From the NCBI GenBank assembly GCA_020638995.1, contig JACKHM010000001.1, positions 3,596,001 to 3,660,000 of the forward strand: a stretch of DNA of 64,000 bases, read 5' to 3'. The notes beneath the pieces are model-generated. The model was given only the letters and a program-made list of their open reading frames with translations, had not been told where the DNA came from and did not search any database. The position numbers were made by a program, and so were the translations under genes. Shown piece by piece: positions 47,401 to 55,425 of this stretch (the stretch's first letter is position 1; every line of letters begins with the position of its first letter). The stretch comes from Planctomycetaceae bacterium. GTDB lineage: Bacteria > Planctomycetota > Planctomycetia > Pirellulales > Pirellulaceae.

Positions 47401-47542
47401 CGGCCACGAACAACTTCCCTTTGGAGAGGTCTGGGCCTGCGGCGTGCAGCGTGTCGTACCCGGAGTAGGCTTTCAATCCTGGTCGCAACCTGCTTCGATA
47501 TCAGGATGTGCAGAGGGGTTTGGGTTCTTGTCATTCGACTGA
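44447..47542 (+). CDS. Giant exported fusion: YCF48-type propeller, degenerate PIG-L-like domain, TPR, CBM9-like end
   Basis: A 1031-residue protein with a signal peptide (ATAVLWLTAVGGQQAAAQPA). Residues 30-330 hold YCF48/BNR-like blades (RNRGWAVGDRGVIWMTEDGG and VDKDRGWAVGAFGTILATVD). Residues about 340-560 resemble a PIG-L deacetylase, for example LRIRQWRPEVVITRSSDPRR, but its AHPDDE metal site reads LFAEPSDVPLE and lacks the His. A helical TPR-like part follows, and residues about 860-1031 look like a CBM9/DOMON-type module (PLLDGKLDEQFWATATPA and DDEFLYVGVQCRKI). A sugar-related envelope function is inferred. Its last 70 bases overlap a convergent gene. Confidence 0.7.
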   Translation: MRHGRRILATAVLWLTAVGGQQAAAQPASTPPQMLEDAALHDVFFLDRNRGWAVGDRGVIWMTEDGGRRWALADSPVNCSLQSIHFTDDQNGWIVGGWTQPYSHRTSGVVLRTENGGRRWKQVPSETLPKLSKVVFFDRRRGWAVGMPSAMYPAGVFRSEDGGRSWSSFGVNQSNDWLVGDFCDPDHGLVAGRNGAASAVSTGALQPIGKPNIGLRHLRAAQATDPLSLKLAGDGGVLLVTEDATRSWLSPELPLSPDVIDKLDFRAIASAGEYCWLAGNPGSCLLRSSDRGRTWRLLHTDQSLPIHALQFVDKDRGWAVGAFGTILATVDGGETWTPQHSGGTRASLLGLFAEPSDVPLEVLARYCGDEGYLGVVESLTRRDVETTSAMGVDEEQRLAAGVVAASGSYANTSWRFPLRQSGTSMSADAIALGWSLTNGADGSQLLEEYLVLRIRQWRPEVVITRSSDPRRNDVLATMVSQAVLTATQKAADPAAYTNQLQVLGLKTWEVKKVCAVTDGPSSGGMGIDTSQLATRLGRSIHEHASQSYALMHKEWTPVPRKRGIELLSSTLPPAIASRDLFSGVAIANGSEARRVEGHPQATSLAELRIVTQKQRAIELLLTRASADAESLASWSAQIDELVRDLSPIAGGEILFQLSQRYREIRRYELACATLQHLIRMYPTHPLSDAAIVWCIEYLASEEVSLAFGSPPPLGSHQVQQASATDAFNAALPPGVDRELEVTHYDSRAERAGFDAPVDVTDPLQRLILQAENAQHRRPALFSEPRLRFAVAAAYRTQGNLNAASRIYQQVAGSQPLDAWRQSAHGELWLASRKGHPPKPLLSCPGTLDKPLLDGKLDEQFWATATPAQLSSQLGDDAEWPATVQFAHDDEFLYVGVQCRKINGLIYALSEGVRGRDPDLSSQDRVELLLDTNRDYSSYFKFIVDNRGWTGESVSGDVGWNPEWFVAAESTEESWTIEAAIPLQELGHEQLPFGEVWACGVQRVVPGVGFQSWSQPASISGCAEGFGFLSFD

Positions 47543-48387
47543 ACCGGCAGGACCATCCGAAATCCTGAGAACCGGGCCAGCACGCCGTAGACGACAATTG
47601 CAGTTACGGCTTGACCGTGCCACAAGAGCGATTGGCGAATCGTTTCAACCGCGTTTGGAAAAGTTATCGTTGTGGCAATGGTTTGGTCGTTCAGCATGAA
47701 AGGTGCGGCCCAGCCGAGACAAACCGAGTCCAGCGTAGCGACAACTAAATAGAAACCACCAACAAGAATAATCCTCCAGGAAGGGCGGAAAATGATAAGC
47801 AACACGGGGGCGGCAGACAGGCAAGGAAAGAAACCGAGCCACGAGTGTATCACCAATATGTCGTGATCATCGGCATAGGGATCGGATGGTGCCGTGACAG
47901 CCGCTCGGGCGAGAAAGGCTGTGACTGCGAAGGCCGCCGTCAAAATCAGCAGCGAGCGAACGCTTAGTTGGTGTTTTTGTCGCAGTGAGCGATGTTCCTC
48001 ATGGTTACCAAACACGAGCGAGACGCCTGTCATCCATCGATGCGGCACAAAGATGAGAAGTCCCCCGATGGTCGCGGCAGCAAGTAGCAACCCTCCGGCA
48101 GCGAGAGAAACCCTTCCCAGAATGGAAATCAAGTTAAGCCTGGCCAGAGCAAAGCCAACGCCAAGGCCCCAGGCGCAGATGAAGGGCATTCTCATGGCAA
48201 ATCTCGCCGGGCCATACACTGCGCATGCCACTAACAAAACGACTTGCATCAGACAGAATGTATGAAGCCATTCTCGCTGGCTCCAGAACCCCGTCGGCGG
48301 ACCGAGTAACCCGTCGACAAGCGTTGCCGCCAATAGAATTGCGAGCAAAACGCGGCTGACAGCTTGACGAATTGTCGATGTGTTCAT
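47473..48387 (-). CDS. Polytopic membrane protein, function unknown
   Basis: A 304-residue protein with about seven to eight hydrophobic helices, among them VLLAILLAATLVDGLLG, LMQVVLLVACAVYGPARFAM, GLLLAAATIGGLLIFVPH, LLILTAAFAVTAFLARAA and VVYGVLARFSGFRMV. It shows no catalytic or transport signature that I recognise. The ATG at 48387 has a weak ribosome site. Its 3' end overlaps the large fusion gene on the other strand by 70 bases. Confidence 0.65.
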   Translation of the reverse strand: MNTSTIRQAVSRVLLAILLAATLVDGLLGPPTGFWSQREWLHTFCLMQVVLLVACAVYGPARFAMRMPFICAWGLGVGFALARLNLISILGRVSLAAGGLLLAAATIGGLLIFVPHRWMTGVSLVFGNHEEHRSLRQKHQLSVRSLLILTAAFAVTAFLARAAVTAPSDPYADDHDILVIHSWLGFFPCLSAAPVLLIIFRPSWRIILVGGFYLVVATLDSVCLGWAAPFMLNDQTIATTITFPNAVETIRQSLLWHGQAVTAIVVYGVLARFSGFRMVLPVQSNDKNPNPSAHPDIEAGCDQD

Positions 48388-48571
48388 GCCCGCTATCTTC
48401 AGTCGCCGAGCAGCGTTTGTCTATTGGCGGGGAGTCAAGTTCGGCGGGACCGCACGAGTATTTCTGTGTTGGCATATTCACTGCCTTTGATTTCTGCGAC
48501 TGGTTCGCAATGTTGCCACGATCTGCTATTGTCCCGTTTCCCGTACATGGCACGACGCAGGCAAACTTTTC

Positions 48572-49528
48572 ATGACATTGCTGATTGGCACCGACGAAGC
48601 CGGTTACGGGCCGAACTTAGGGCCTCTATTGATTTCGGCGACCGCGTGGCAGGTGTCAGATGATGATGCGAATATCGAGCTCTACGATCGACTCAGCTCG
48701 ACGGTGCGAGCGGATGTTTCAAGTTCCCATCACATTCCGATAGCCGACTCGAAGCAACTCTATAAGCCTGGCGGCGGGTTGCAAAACCTCGAAAGAGGGC
48801 TGTTCGCGGCGTTGAGTTCCCTGGGCGTGCAAGTTCAACGATGGCGCGACGCGTGGGGAAAGCTAACACCCAAAGACGCGGAGCAACTTCAACTCATACC
48901 TTGGTACAGGGACTACGACACGCCTTTGCCAATCGACCTCACTGCGAGCCAGCAGAGCGCTGATCACATGCGGTTAACGCAAGGCTTGCTAGCCGCGCAA
49001 GTCTCTCTAAAACGCATTCGATCGACTGCTATGTTCCCCACTCGGTTCAATGAACTCGTCGCAAAGTATGGCTCGAAGGGTTCCGTCTTGTCGCTGGCGA
49101 CGCTGGAATTGGTTCGAGACGCGTTAGTCGATCTGGATGCTTCAAAGGCTGTCGTTCAATGCGACAAGCACGGTGGCCGCAACCGGTATTTAGCGGTGCT
49201 GCAAACCATCTTTCCCGATGAGCCAGTGAAGATTATCCGCGAAAGTCGCGAATCCAGTGTGTATCGATGGAGTGCAGGCAATCGCGAGGTCGAGATTCGA
49301 TTTGTGGCGAAAGGCGAAAGTTTTCTCCCAGCGGCGCTCGCTTCGATGACGTCAAAGTATCTGCGAGAACTGGCGATGCGGGCTTTCAACGAATTCTGGA
49401 GAGAAAGTCTGCCTAACCTAAAGCCGACCGCCGGTTATCCTATGGATGCCAGACGTTTCAAAGCCGAAATTGAAGTCGTTCAAAAAAAGCTTGGAATCGC
49501 AGACGAGATGCTTTGGCGGTGCAAATAG
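48572..49528 (+). CDS. RNase HII-like protein of divergent type
   Basis: A 318-residue protein. The N-terminus LLIGTDEAGYGPNLGPLLIS matches the RNase HII core (DEAGRGP...GPL), and IADSKQLYKPGG aligns with the DSK motif. Later acidic residues (VVQCDKHGGRNRYLAVL and YPMDARRFK) could complete the metal site. It is about 100 residues longer than standard RnhB and the rest is not recognisable. It may be a planctomycete-specific nuclease of that fold rather than the housekeeping enzyme, which is not in the window. No partner is apparent in its neighbours. Confidence 0.6.
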   Translation: MTLLIGTDEAGYGPNLGPLLISATAWQVSDDDANIELYDRLSSTVRADVSSSHHIPIADSKQLYKPGGGLQNLERGLFAALSSLGVQVQRWRDAWGKLTPKDAEQLQLIPWYRDYDTPLPIDLTASQQSADHMRLTQGLLAAQVSLKRIRSTAMFPTRFNELVAKYGSKGSVLSLATLELVRDALVDLDASKAVVQCDKHGGRNRYLAVLQTIFPDEPVKIIRESRESSVYRWSAGNREVEIRFVAKGESFLPAALASMTSKYLRELAMRAFNEFWRESLPNLKPTAGYPMDARRFKAEIEVVQKKLGIADEMLWRCK

Positions 49529-49829
49529 TGAATGTCGTTGGAAGTTCCGACGCCCCTGAGCTGGCATCATCGCGTCCTCGCCGTCAGACGTCCGTGGATA
49601 AGTGCCGCGGCGAAGACGCTTGCTAACTTCGATTCGGCTCACGCGAAACTCGAAAGCAACGATGGCGTTGGCAACCGGAAATGCCGCGCTTGGTCACGAT
49701 CAAGTTGAGCTTTTGCCTGCCTATTCGGCAGAGAATGTGCAGAAATCTGCTCGCCATTTCCTCTTTTTAAAATTGCGGGTATTGTTGAGTCTTGTAACGA
49801 TACTTGTCCGTTGCGAGCGCCATACGACC
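49529..49829. other. Intergenic region before the aminotransferase
   Basis: About 300 bp without a credible gene. The aminotransferase reading frame is open upstream of 49830 but shows no homology there. A short CTGCC/GGCAG hairpin lies near 49719-49733, and an AT-rich stretch around 49762-49805 is a possible promoter. Nothing else is seen. Confidence 0.4.
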
Positions 49830-51086
49830 ATGTCCGAATACGATGTCCCCGCCTCATCCGAGATGGATGAGACCACCGAACGGTTCCAGATTCAGTTGGC
49901 GTCGCGCGTGCTGCGACTGCCGCCCTATCTTTTCGGTCGCATTAACGCGATGCTCTACGAAAAGCGGCGGGCCGGCAGCGACGTGATCGATCTTGGTATG
50001 GGGAATCCGTCTGATCCGCCCGAGCAGGTGGTGATCGACAAGTTGGCCGAAGCGGCTCGCGATCCGAACAATCATGGCTACAGCAAATCGAACGGAATTC
50101 CGAATCTGCGCCGGGAAATCGCCAGTAAGTATTTGAAGAAGTACGGTGTGCGGCTCGACCCAGATAAGGAGGTCATTACTTGTCTGGGCTCGAAAGAAGG
50201 GTTCAGCCACATGTGTCTCGCGCTGATGGGGCCTGGAGACACCGCCATTGTCCCCTCGCCTTACTTTCCGGTGCATATGTATGCGGTTGCGTTGGCAGCT
50301 GGAAACGTAATCGCGTTGGAGGTGGCTGACAGCGAAAAGTTCCTGTCCAACATTGCCTATACTTGTCAGCATCTTTACCCAAAACCCAAGCTGTTGATTA
50401 TCAACTACCCGCACAATCCTTCGTCGGTGACGATTGAACCGGAGTTTTACGTTGAAGTCGTCAAGCTGGCGAAAAAGTACGGCTTTATGGTTATCAGCGA
50501 CTTCGCCTATGCCGACGTAGCGTTTGACGGCTACCAGCCACCCAGCTTTCTAACAGCGCCTGGAGCGAGCGATGTTGGCGTCGAGTTTACGACGATGAGC
50601 AAAGGCTACAACATGGCCGGTTGGCGAGTCGGCTTTTGTAGTGGGAATGCGGAGATGATCCGCGCGTTGGGCGTGATTAAGGGCTATTACGACTACGGGA
50701 TGTTTCAAGCGATTCAGATTGCCGCCATCGTCGCTCTGCGTGATACGGAAGCGGCGGTCGAGGCGCAGTCGATGATCTATCAAGGACGCCGCGATGTACT
50801 CGTCGAAGGGCTGCGAAGGATTGGCTGGGACATCACACCGCCGCGGGCCGGAATGTTCGTGTGGGCCAAAATCCCGGAGGCCTGGACCAAACGAATGAAC
50901 ACGATGGACTTTGCAATGATGCTGCTCGAAAAGGGCGATGTCGCGGTCAGCCCTGGCAGCGGCTTCGGCCCTGCAGGCGAGGGTTACTTGCGAATGTCGC
51001 TGGTTGAGAACGAAAACCGTCTCCGTCAGGCGGTACGCCATATCAGCCGCTGTCTCGATCGCGAATCAAAGGCCTCTTCGCCCTAG
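49830..51086 (+). CDS. PLP-dependent class I/II aminotransferase (alanine or LL-diaminopimelate type)
   Basis: A 418-residue protein from the ATG at 49830. PLP-binding and fold-type-I landmarks are LGMGNPSDPPEQVVIDKL, HGYSKSNGIPNLRREIA, LGSKEGFSHMCLALMGPGD, NYPHNPSSVTIEPEFYVEV (NPxS), SDFAYADVAFDGY and FTTMSKGYNMAGWRVGFC, where the Lys would form the Schiff base. The subgroup contains alanine aminotransferase (AlaA/Alt) and DapL; the sequence does not settle which. It precedes the SMR exporter by 40 bp. Confidence 0.85.
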   Translation: MSEYDVPASSEMDETTERFQIQLASRVLRLPPYLFGRINAMLYEKRRAGSDVIDLGMGNPSDPPEQVVIDKLAEAARDPNNHGYSKSNGIPNLRREIASKYLKKYGVRLDPDKEVITCLGSKEGFSHMCLALMGPGDTAIVPSPYFPVHMYAVALAAGNVIALEVADSEKFLSNIAYTCQHLYPKPKLLIINYPHNPSSVTIEPEFYVEVVKLAKKYGFMVISDFAYADVAFDGYQPPSFLTAPGASDVGVEFTTMSKGYNMAGWRVGFCSGNAEMIRALGVIKGYYDYGMFQAIQIAAIVALRDTEAAVEAQSMIYQGRRDVLVEGLRRIGWDITPPRAGMFVWAKIPEAWTKRMNTMDFAMMLLEKGDVAVSPGSGFGPAGEGYLRMSLVENENRLRQAVRHISRCLDRESKASSP

Positions 51087-51126
51087 TGGTGCGGAGTTCA
51101 CGTCTATCAAGGCGGGAGTTTAAAGA

Positions 51127-51462
51127 ATGGCGTGGGTCTATCTGGTCGTTGCGGGAGTATTCGAGATCGGTTGGCCGCTTGGCCTGAAGCTCGGCTGGAC
51201 AGAGCAAGGTGTCCGACCCTGGCCACTCGCGATGTCGATCGCTTGCATGTTGATCAGCGGCGGCTTGCTTCTGATCGCTCAACGAACTTTGCCAATGGGG
51301 ACCGCGTACGCTGTCTGGACCGGGATTGGCGTGATTGGAACTTTTGTTGTTGGCTTGCTTTATCTTTCCGAACCAGCTACCTCGGCGCGTTTCGTTTGTA
51401 TAGGTCTAATCGCAGTCGGTATCGTCGGCCTAAAGTTCTTTGGTAACCCGTCCATCGATTGA
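51127..51462 (+). CDS. SMR-family small multidrug/guanidinium exporter (SugE/Gdx type)
   Basis: A 111-residue protein with four membrane helices. The first carries the essential Glu: VYLVVAGVFEIGWPLGLK, matching the GdmGdx/SugE subtype (GLK). TM3 has MGTAYAVWTGIGVIGTFVVG. The dual-topology dimer exports guanidinium or quaternary compounds. The 40-bp gap to the aminotransferase leaves no room for a ykkC-type guanidine riboswitch. Confidence 0.88.
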   Translation: MAWVYLVVAGVFEIGWPLGLKLGWTEQGVRPWPLAMSIACMLISGGLLLIAQRTLPMGTAYAVWTGIGVIGTFVVGLLYLSEPATSARFVCIGLIAVGIVGLKFFGNPSID

Positions 51463-51540
51463 TCATCGTTTTAAAACGCTGTGCCCTTTCCGTTCGGTGC
51501 GGCGGCCAATGCAAGCACTTCCTCAACGGGAGATTCCCAG

Positions 51541-52398
51541 GTGTCCTTCTTCAATGCGCGGCGCGGCATGAGTGCCCTGGTGTTGTTTTTCATTTGCGGC
51601 CTCACGGAAGCACAGGAACCTGACACTCGCTCGCCTGGCGCGCCGAACGCAGACTCCGCTGGCCGGTGGCTGACTTCCGGCGAGATTGTCGATCTAACAC
51701 ATTCGTTCGATCAAGATACGATCTACTGGCCTACAGAAACGGGGTTTCGCCTGATCCGTGGGAAAGCTGGTATCACCGAGAAGGGATATTACTACTCGGC
51801 CAACCGCTTTGCCGCAGCTGAACACGGAGGGACGCATCTCGACGCGCCAATTCACTTTTTCGACGCACGAAACACGGTCGACCAGATACCGCTCGAGAAA
51901 CTCGTTGGCGAGGCCGTGGTCATTGATGTTACCAAGTCTTGTGCGGAAAGCGTCGACTACCAAGTCGACGTTGCCGATCTCCATCGTTGGGAGGCGACTC
52001 ACGATCGCCAACTTGTCGACGTGATCGTGCTGTTGCGTACTGGTCACAGCCGACATTGGAACGACCGTGAACGCTATTTGGGCACGGATAAAGTCGGCCC
52101 AGAGGCGGTTGCCGATCTGCATTTCCCGGGACTCGCACCAGCGGCCGCGCTTTGGCTGGTCGAACATCGATCCATCAAAGCGATTGGGATCGACACACCG
52201 AGCATCGACCACGGTCAATCCGATCGATTTCAATCTCATGTGACACTTTGCGGACACAATCTGCCTGTGTTTGAGAACGTCGCGAGTCTGCAAAAGTTGC
52301 CGACCGAAGGAGCGCTTGTTGTCGCCTTGCCGATGAAGATTGGCGGAGGGAGCGGAGCACCTCTAAGAATTGTGGCGTTCATGCCGCTGCGACGTTGA
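51541..52398 (+). CDS. Exported cyclase/kynurenine-formamidase-like protein
   Basis: About 285 residues from the GTG at 51541 (GGGAG upstream), which gives a good signal peptide (NARRGMSALVLFFICGLTEA). The metal site of the cyclase family is AAEHGGTHLDAPIHFFDARN, with further conserved pieces GEIVDLTHSFDQDTIYWP, IVLLRTGHSRHWNDRERYL and IGIDTPSIDHGQS. Members hydrolyse formyl-kynurenine or related amides and lactones. An extracytoplasmic version suggests another, unknown substrate. It converges on a pseudogene starting seven bases beyond its stop. Confidence 0.8.
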   Translation: MSFFNARRGMSALVLFFICGLTEAQEPDTRSPGAPNADSAGRWLTSGEIVDLTHSFDQDTIYWPTETGFRLIRGKAGITEKGYYYSANRFAAAEHGGTHLDAPIHFFDARNTVDQIPLEKLVGEAVVIDVTKSCAESVDYQVDVADLHRWEATHDRQLVDVIVLLRTGHSRHWNDRERYLGTDKVGPEAVADLHFPGLAPAAALWLVEHRSIKAIGIDTPSIDHGQSDRFQSHVTLCGHNLPVFENVASLQKLPTEGALVVALPMKIGGGSGAPLRIVAFMPLRR

Positions 52399-52404
52399 TA
52401 ACGA

Positions 52405-52848
52405 TCATCTCGCCGCAACCAATTCGCGAACCGACTCGGCGATTCGCCGGCTGGACATTGACGGCTTGAACTCTTTGATTTGTTTACCGTCTGAATCCAC
52501 GAACGCCAGAAACGCGGTTTCGACGCGTCCTTCGATCAGCGGCGACAACCCAAGCTCCGTGATCCACTGCTTGATTCCTCAAGCGTTCTGCCTGCGTCCG
52601 TCCCCACTAGTGCCTTGTCTGGTGACGGAAGCGGTTTGACCGCTTCTGTCCGCGTGCGTTGGACAAACAGCATGGCTGCCACCACCGTCATCCCAGCCAA
52701 AGCGATCGAAACGCCGATCGCAAGTCGCCTCCAGCGGCGCGCAGAAACGATGTAGGTCGAGACGCTTAAAATCGCGTCGACGCGATCCTCGGAGAGCCGC
52801 TGGTTCGCGTAGTACCCGCGTATCTGGTTTTCCAGCGAGGTGTCTTTC
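52405..52848 (-). pseudogene. Membrane-anchored hypothetical, truncated by IS copy 3 and frameshifted
   Basis: The frame running out of the IS reads TSLENQIRGYYANQRLSEDR, then VDAILSVSTYIVSARRWRRL, and a membrane helix LAIGVSIALAGMTVVAAMLF. Near 52575-52585 the frame breaks; the neighbouring frame continues coherently as GIKQWITELGLSPLIEGRVE to EFKPSMSSRRIAESVRELVA, ending at the TGA at 52405-52407. The native start codon is lost to the IS. The protein is unrecognised; the layout of an N-terminal helical part plus one helix recalls planctomycete anti-sigma-like proteins. Confidence 0.6.
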
Positions 52849-54276
52849 TTCGACTTCCGCACTTTTAAGCAGCGAGTTGGATGAGGCGCTCCAAGGGTTG
52901 CAGTATTTTTCGCACAGCCGGGGGTATTCCCGGTGGTGATAAATGATTTTTCTGGAATTCGTGGAGGCTGTCGACTCGCAAGGCGGCGAGCATGTCGGCG
53001 AAGGAAACGCGAGACTTGCCACGATAGTTTCTCAGCGGCGTGGCCGGTTCCGGGCGAACGCACTCATGCCAAAGTGTGATCAGACTATACATCAGAAAGC
53101 CTGTTGGCGCAGTGCGTCGGACCGCCTCGCGAGCTCGGTTCTCCGGCTCGTCGATGCCGAGGTGTCGTTCGCATTCGTGGAAAGTGACTTCAATCGACCA
53201 CCGCCGAGAGAACCATTGCAATATCTGCTCAGCCTCAACATCGGTTCGCGTACTGTAAAACGCTTCGCGACCACGTCCGCCACGTAGGTGCTCGACGGTA
53301 ACAACCTTCACCGGTCGATCGGGAGGACGATAGAAGCGTCCTTCCATTGCTTCCAACCGCACGCGATAGGGGCGACCTTGATAAAGGGAGAGCAGCAAAC
53401 GCCGCAGCCCTTTTGCGTTCAACATTTCGCAGGGCGATGGCAGACGCTCACCCCGTACTCGTGGACGGTCTCGTCCCTGGTACTCCGGTGCCCGAGCGTA
53501 CAACCGGGCCTTGATGTCGGCACGCCCGGTCACGTCGATGCGACTCGGTATGCGAGCCAGAACTGCGGGTGCCGTGAAAGCCGAATCCCCCAGGAAATGC
53601 AAGTTCTGATCATCGGTATGCTTCTCGATACATTCCAGCATTTCGATCATCAAATCGGTCTTCGAGCGATATTTGCGATTCCATTGGGATGCCGTTTTCT
53701 TGTTCAAGTACAGCCTCATCAGGATCGGCAATGCGAAGTAACGCCCAGGCGTTCGTGGACTCTCGATGACGATGCTCAAGACCACCCAACAGTGGCCCCA
53801 ACGCGTGACTGTGTGGCTGCGACTGCTGAGACACGGATCGCGGTGCATGCCGACACCAAAGATCTTCAGGCCGCACCGAGAAAGCAGGGTGTCATCGCCT
53901 GCCAAGAAAGCGGTCTCTTGGGGCGCCAACCGCAACGTCAGATCGAAAATGGCCAAGCCAACCCGATCGATCGACCACTTGCCCGCTGCGAAGACACGAT
54001 GAAACGCTGCATGATGCCGCGTCGTTCCCGAACAACGAACGATTCCCAACACCGTCCGCCGCGGTGCGAAGACCCAACCGATGATCAGTTCTCGAAAGGT
54101 TGCGGCAGTGGGTTCAGTCATCGCCAAGGCGAACACTTGCAACAAACAATGGAATAGAGTTAACAAGTTCCATGGGAGTCACCTCCGTGAAGGAATGAAG
54201 TGGTACAACCTCATCCTACCGAAGGCCGGATCCCATTTTTCCTGCTAGCAATGCTTAAAAGTCCGAGAGTCGAACT
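52849..54276 (-). mobile_element. IS copy 3 (same element as copies 1 and 2)
   Basis: TTCGAC to GTCGAA spans 1426 bp as in copy 1. The left tip has one changed base (TTCGACTTCCGCAC), and the AG before TTCGAC seen in copies 1 and 2 is TC here. CTAA again straddles or abuts the right tip. Both sides are truncated genes: the frameshifted membrane hypothetical at left and a GNAT fragment at right. Confidence 0.85.
52865..54166 (-). CDS. Transposase of IS copy 3
   Basis: 433 residues with an intact DDE core as in the other copies: LAGDDTLLSRCG, FLGDSAFTAP and RRWSIEVTFHECERHLG. Private changes include LEAMEG for LDAMEG, REAFYST for REVFYST, and LSPPGIP for LSTPGIP. It looks complete. The GGAGGTGA site and the out-of-frame leader are present upstream. 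Confidence 0.85.
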   Translation of the reverse strand: MLTLFHCLLQVFALAMTEPTAATFRELIIGWVFAPRRTVLGIVRCSGTTRHHAAFHRVFAAGKWSIDRVGLAIFDLTLRLAPQETAFLAGDDTLLSRCGLKIFGVGMHRDPCLSSRSHTVTRWGHCWVVLSIVIESPRTPGRYFALPILMRLYLNKKTASQWNRKYRSKTDLMIEMLECIEKHTDDQNLHFLGDSAFTAPAVLARIPSRIDVTGRADIKARLYARAPEYQGRDRPRVRGERLPSPCEMLNAKGLRRLLLSLYQGRPYRVRLEAMEGRFYRPPDRPVKVVTVEHLRGGRGREAFYSTRTDVEAEQILQWFSRRWSIEVTFHECERHLGIDEPENRAREAVRRTAPTGFLMYSLITLWHECVRPEPATPLRNYRGKSRVSFADMLAALRVDSLHEFQKNHLSPPGIPPAVRKILQPLERLIQLAA

Positions 54277-54510
54277 AAGAAGCATTGCGGGAAAGGAATC
54301 GTCACGGCGGTCGTGCGTCGGCTGTGCGCCTTCGCTTTCGATCAGTATGAGTTGCAGCGTATCTACGGTAAAGTGTTTGCCACCAACCCGGCGTCGGCTC
54401 GTGTTTTGACCAAGGCTGGATTCGACCTCGAAGGTACGCTTCGCAGCCACCACTTTCGAGAGGGGAAGCCGGTTGATGTATTGTTCTTTGGCTTGTTGAG
54501 GTCCACATGA
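54277..54510 (+). pseudogene. GNAT acetyltransferase C-terminal fragment beheaded by IS copy 3
   Basis: The open frame leaving the IS reads GKGIVTAVVRRLCAFAFDQY, then the GNAT signature GKVFATNPASARVLTKAGFD and LEGTLRSHHFREGKPVDVLF, ending in the TGA at 54508-54510. That is the RimJ/RimL-type C-terminal half including the acetyl-CoA pyrophosphate-binding region, while the N-terminal half is missing. The stop overlaps the ATG of the PhzF gene by four bases, so the two were once co-translated. Confidence 0.8.
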
Positions 54511-55289
54511 AACTCTTGATCGTTGATGCCTTCACGGATCGCCCGTTTGCTGGCAACCCCGCTGCCGTCTGCGTGCTCGAACAACAACGAGACGCCGACT
54601 GGATGCAGGCCGTCGCCGCCGAAATGAACTTGTCGGAGACGGCGTTCGTCCGTCGTCTCGATGGTGACTTTGAACTTCGCTGGTTCACGCCCGCCATCGA
54701 AGTCGAACTCTGCGGCCATGCGACGTTAGCTTCGGCTCACGCTCTTTGGACTGAAGGAATCGTAAAGACAGGACAACCGATTCGATTTCACACAAAGAGC
54801 GGTGTGCTCACCTGCACTCAGGCTGGTGACCTCATCGAACTCGACTTCCCCGCAACCCCGGCAGAAGCAGCGGAGCCGCCTGCCGGACTTCTCGATGCAC
54901 TCGGCGCTCAGCCGAACTATGTCGGCAAATCAAAGTTCGACAAGTTCATCCTCGTCGAGTCGGAAAAGGTGGTTCGTTCGTTGAAGCCAGACTTCACCGC
55001 ACTGCGACAAGTGCCGATGCGAGGTGTCATCGTCACGAGCCCGTCTGACGACCCGCAATTCGATTTCGTCTCCCGCTACTTCGCACCCGGTGCCGGAATC
55101 GACGAAGATCCCGTGACCGGATCGGCCCATTGCTGTCTTGGGCCGTATTGGAGCGAACGACTCGGGAAGATCGAGATGACGGCGTTTCAAGCATCATCTC
55201 GTGGCGGCATCGTGCGAGTTCGTCTCAATGGTGATCGTGTCCTCCTCGGCGGGCAGGCCGTAACGGTCATGAAGGGTGAACTCCTTTAA
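54507..55289 (+). CDS. PhzF-family isomerase/epimerase
   Basis: A 260-residue protein of the PhzF/diaminopimelate-epimerase fold. The N-terminal half has VDAFTDRPFAGNPAAVCVL and the catalytic Glu in EMNLSETAFVRR; the pseudo-repeat second half has GIDEDPVTGSAHCCLGPYW. The stretch VELCGHATLASAHAL is family-typical. Substrates of most PhzF proteins are unknown and no phenazine genes are near. The start overlaps the GNAT fragment stop, so it probably now depends on a promoter in or near the IS. Confidence 0.88.
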   Translation: MKLLIVDAFTDRPFAGNPAAVCVLEQQRDADWMQAVAAEMNLSETAFVRRLDGDFELRWFTPAIEVELCGHATLASAHALWTEGIVKTGQPIRFHTKSGVLTCTQAGDLIELDFPATPAEAAEPPAGLLDALGAQPNYVGKSKFDKFILVESEKVVRSLKPDFTALRQVPMRGVIVTSPSDDPQFDFVSRYFAPGAGIDEDPVTGSAHCCLGPYWSERLGKIEMTAFQASSRGGIVRVRLNGDRVLLGGQAVTVMKGELL

Positions 55290-55425
55290 TTGGGAACGCG
55301 AAGGTCGTTGTAAATGGCGTTTGGAACGACATTGATTCTGCTTTCCGCTCCCAAAGCCGCTTCCTACTATCCGTACATCGGCATGACAAAGCACGAGTCG
55401 TGCTGGATCATTCCAGAGGTAATGC

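Noticed and set aside
51087..51126. Guanidine riboswitch before the SMR exporter gene
   Set aside because: The 40-base gap is too short and lacks the ykkC core.
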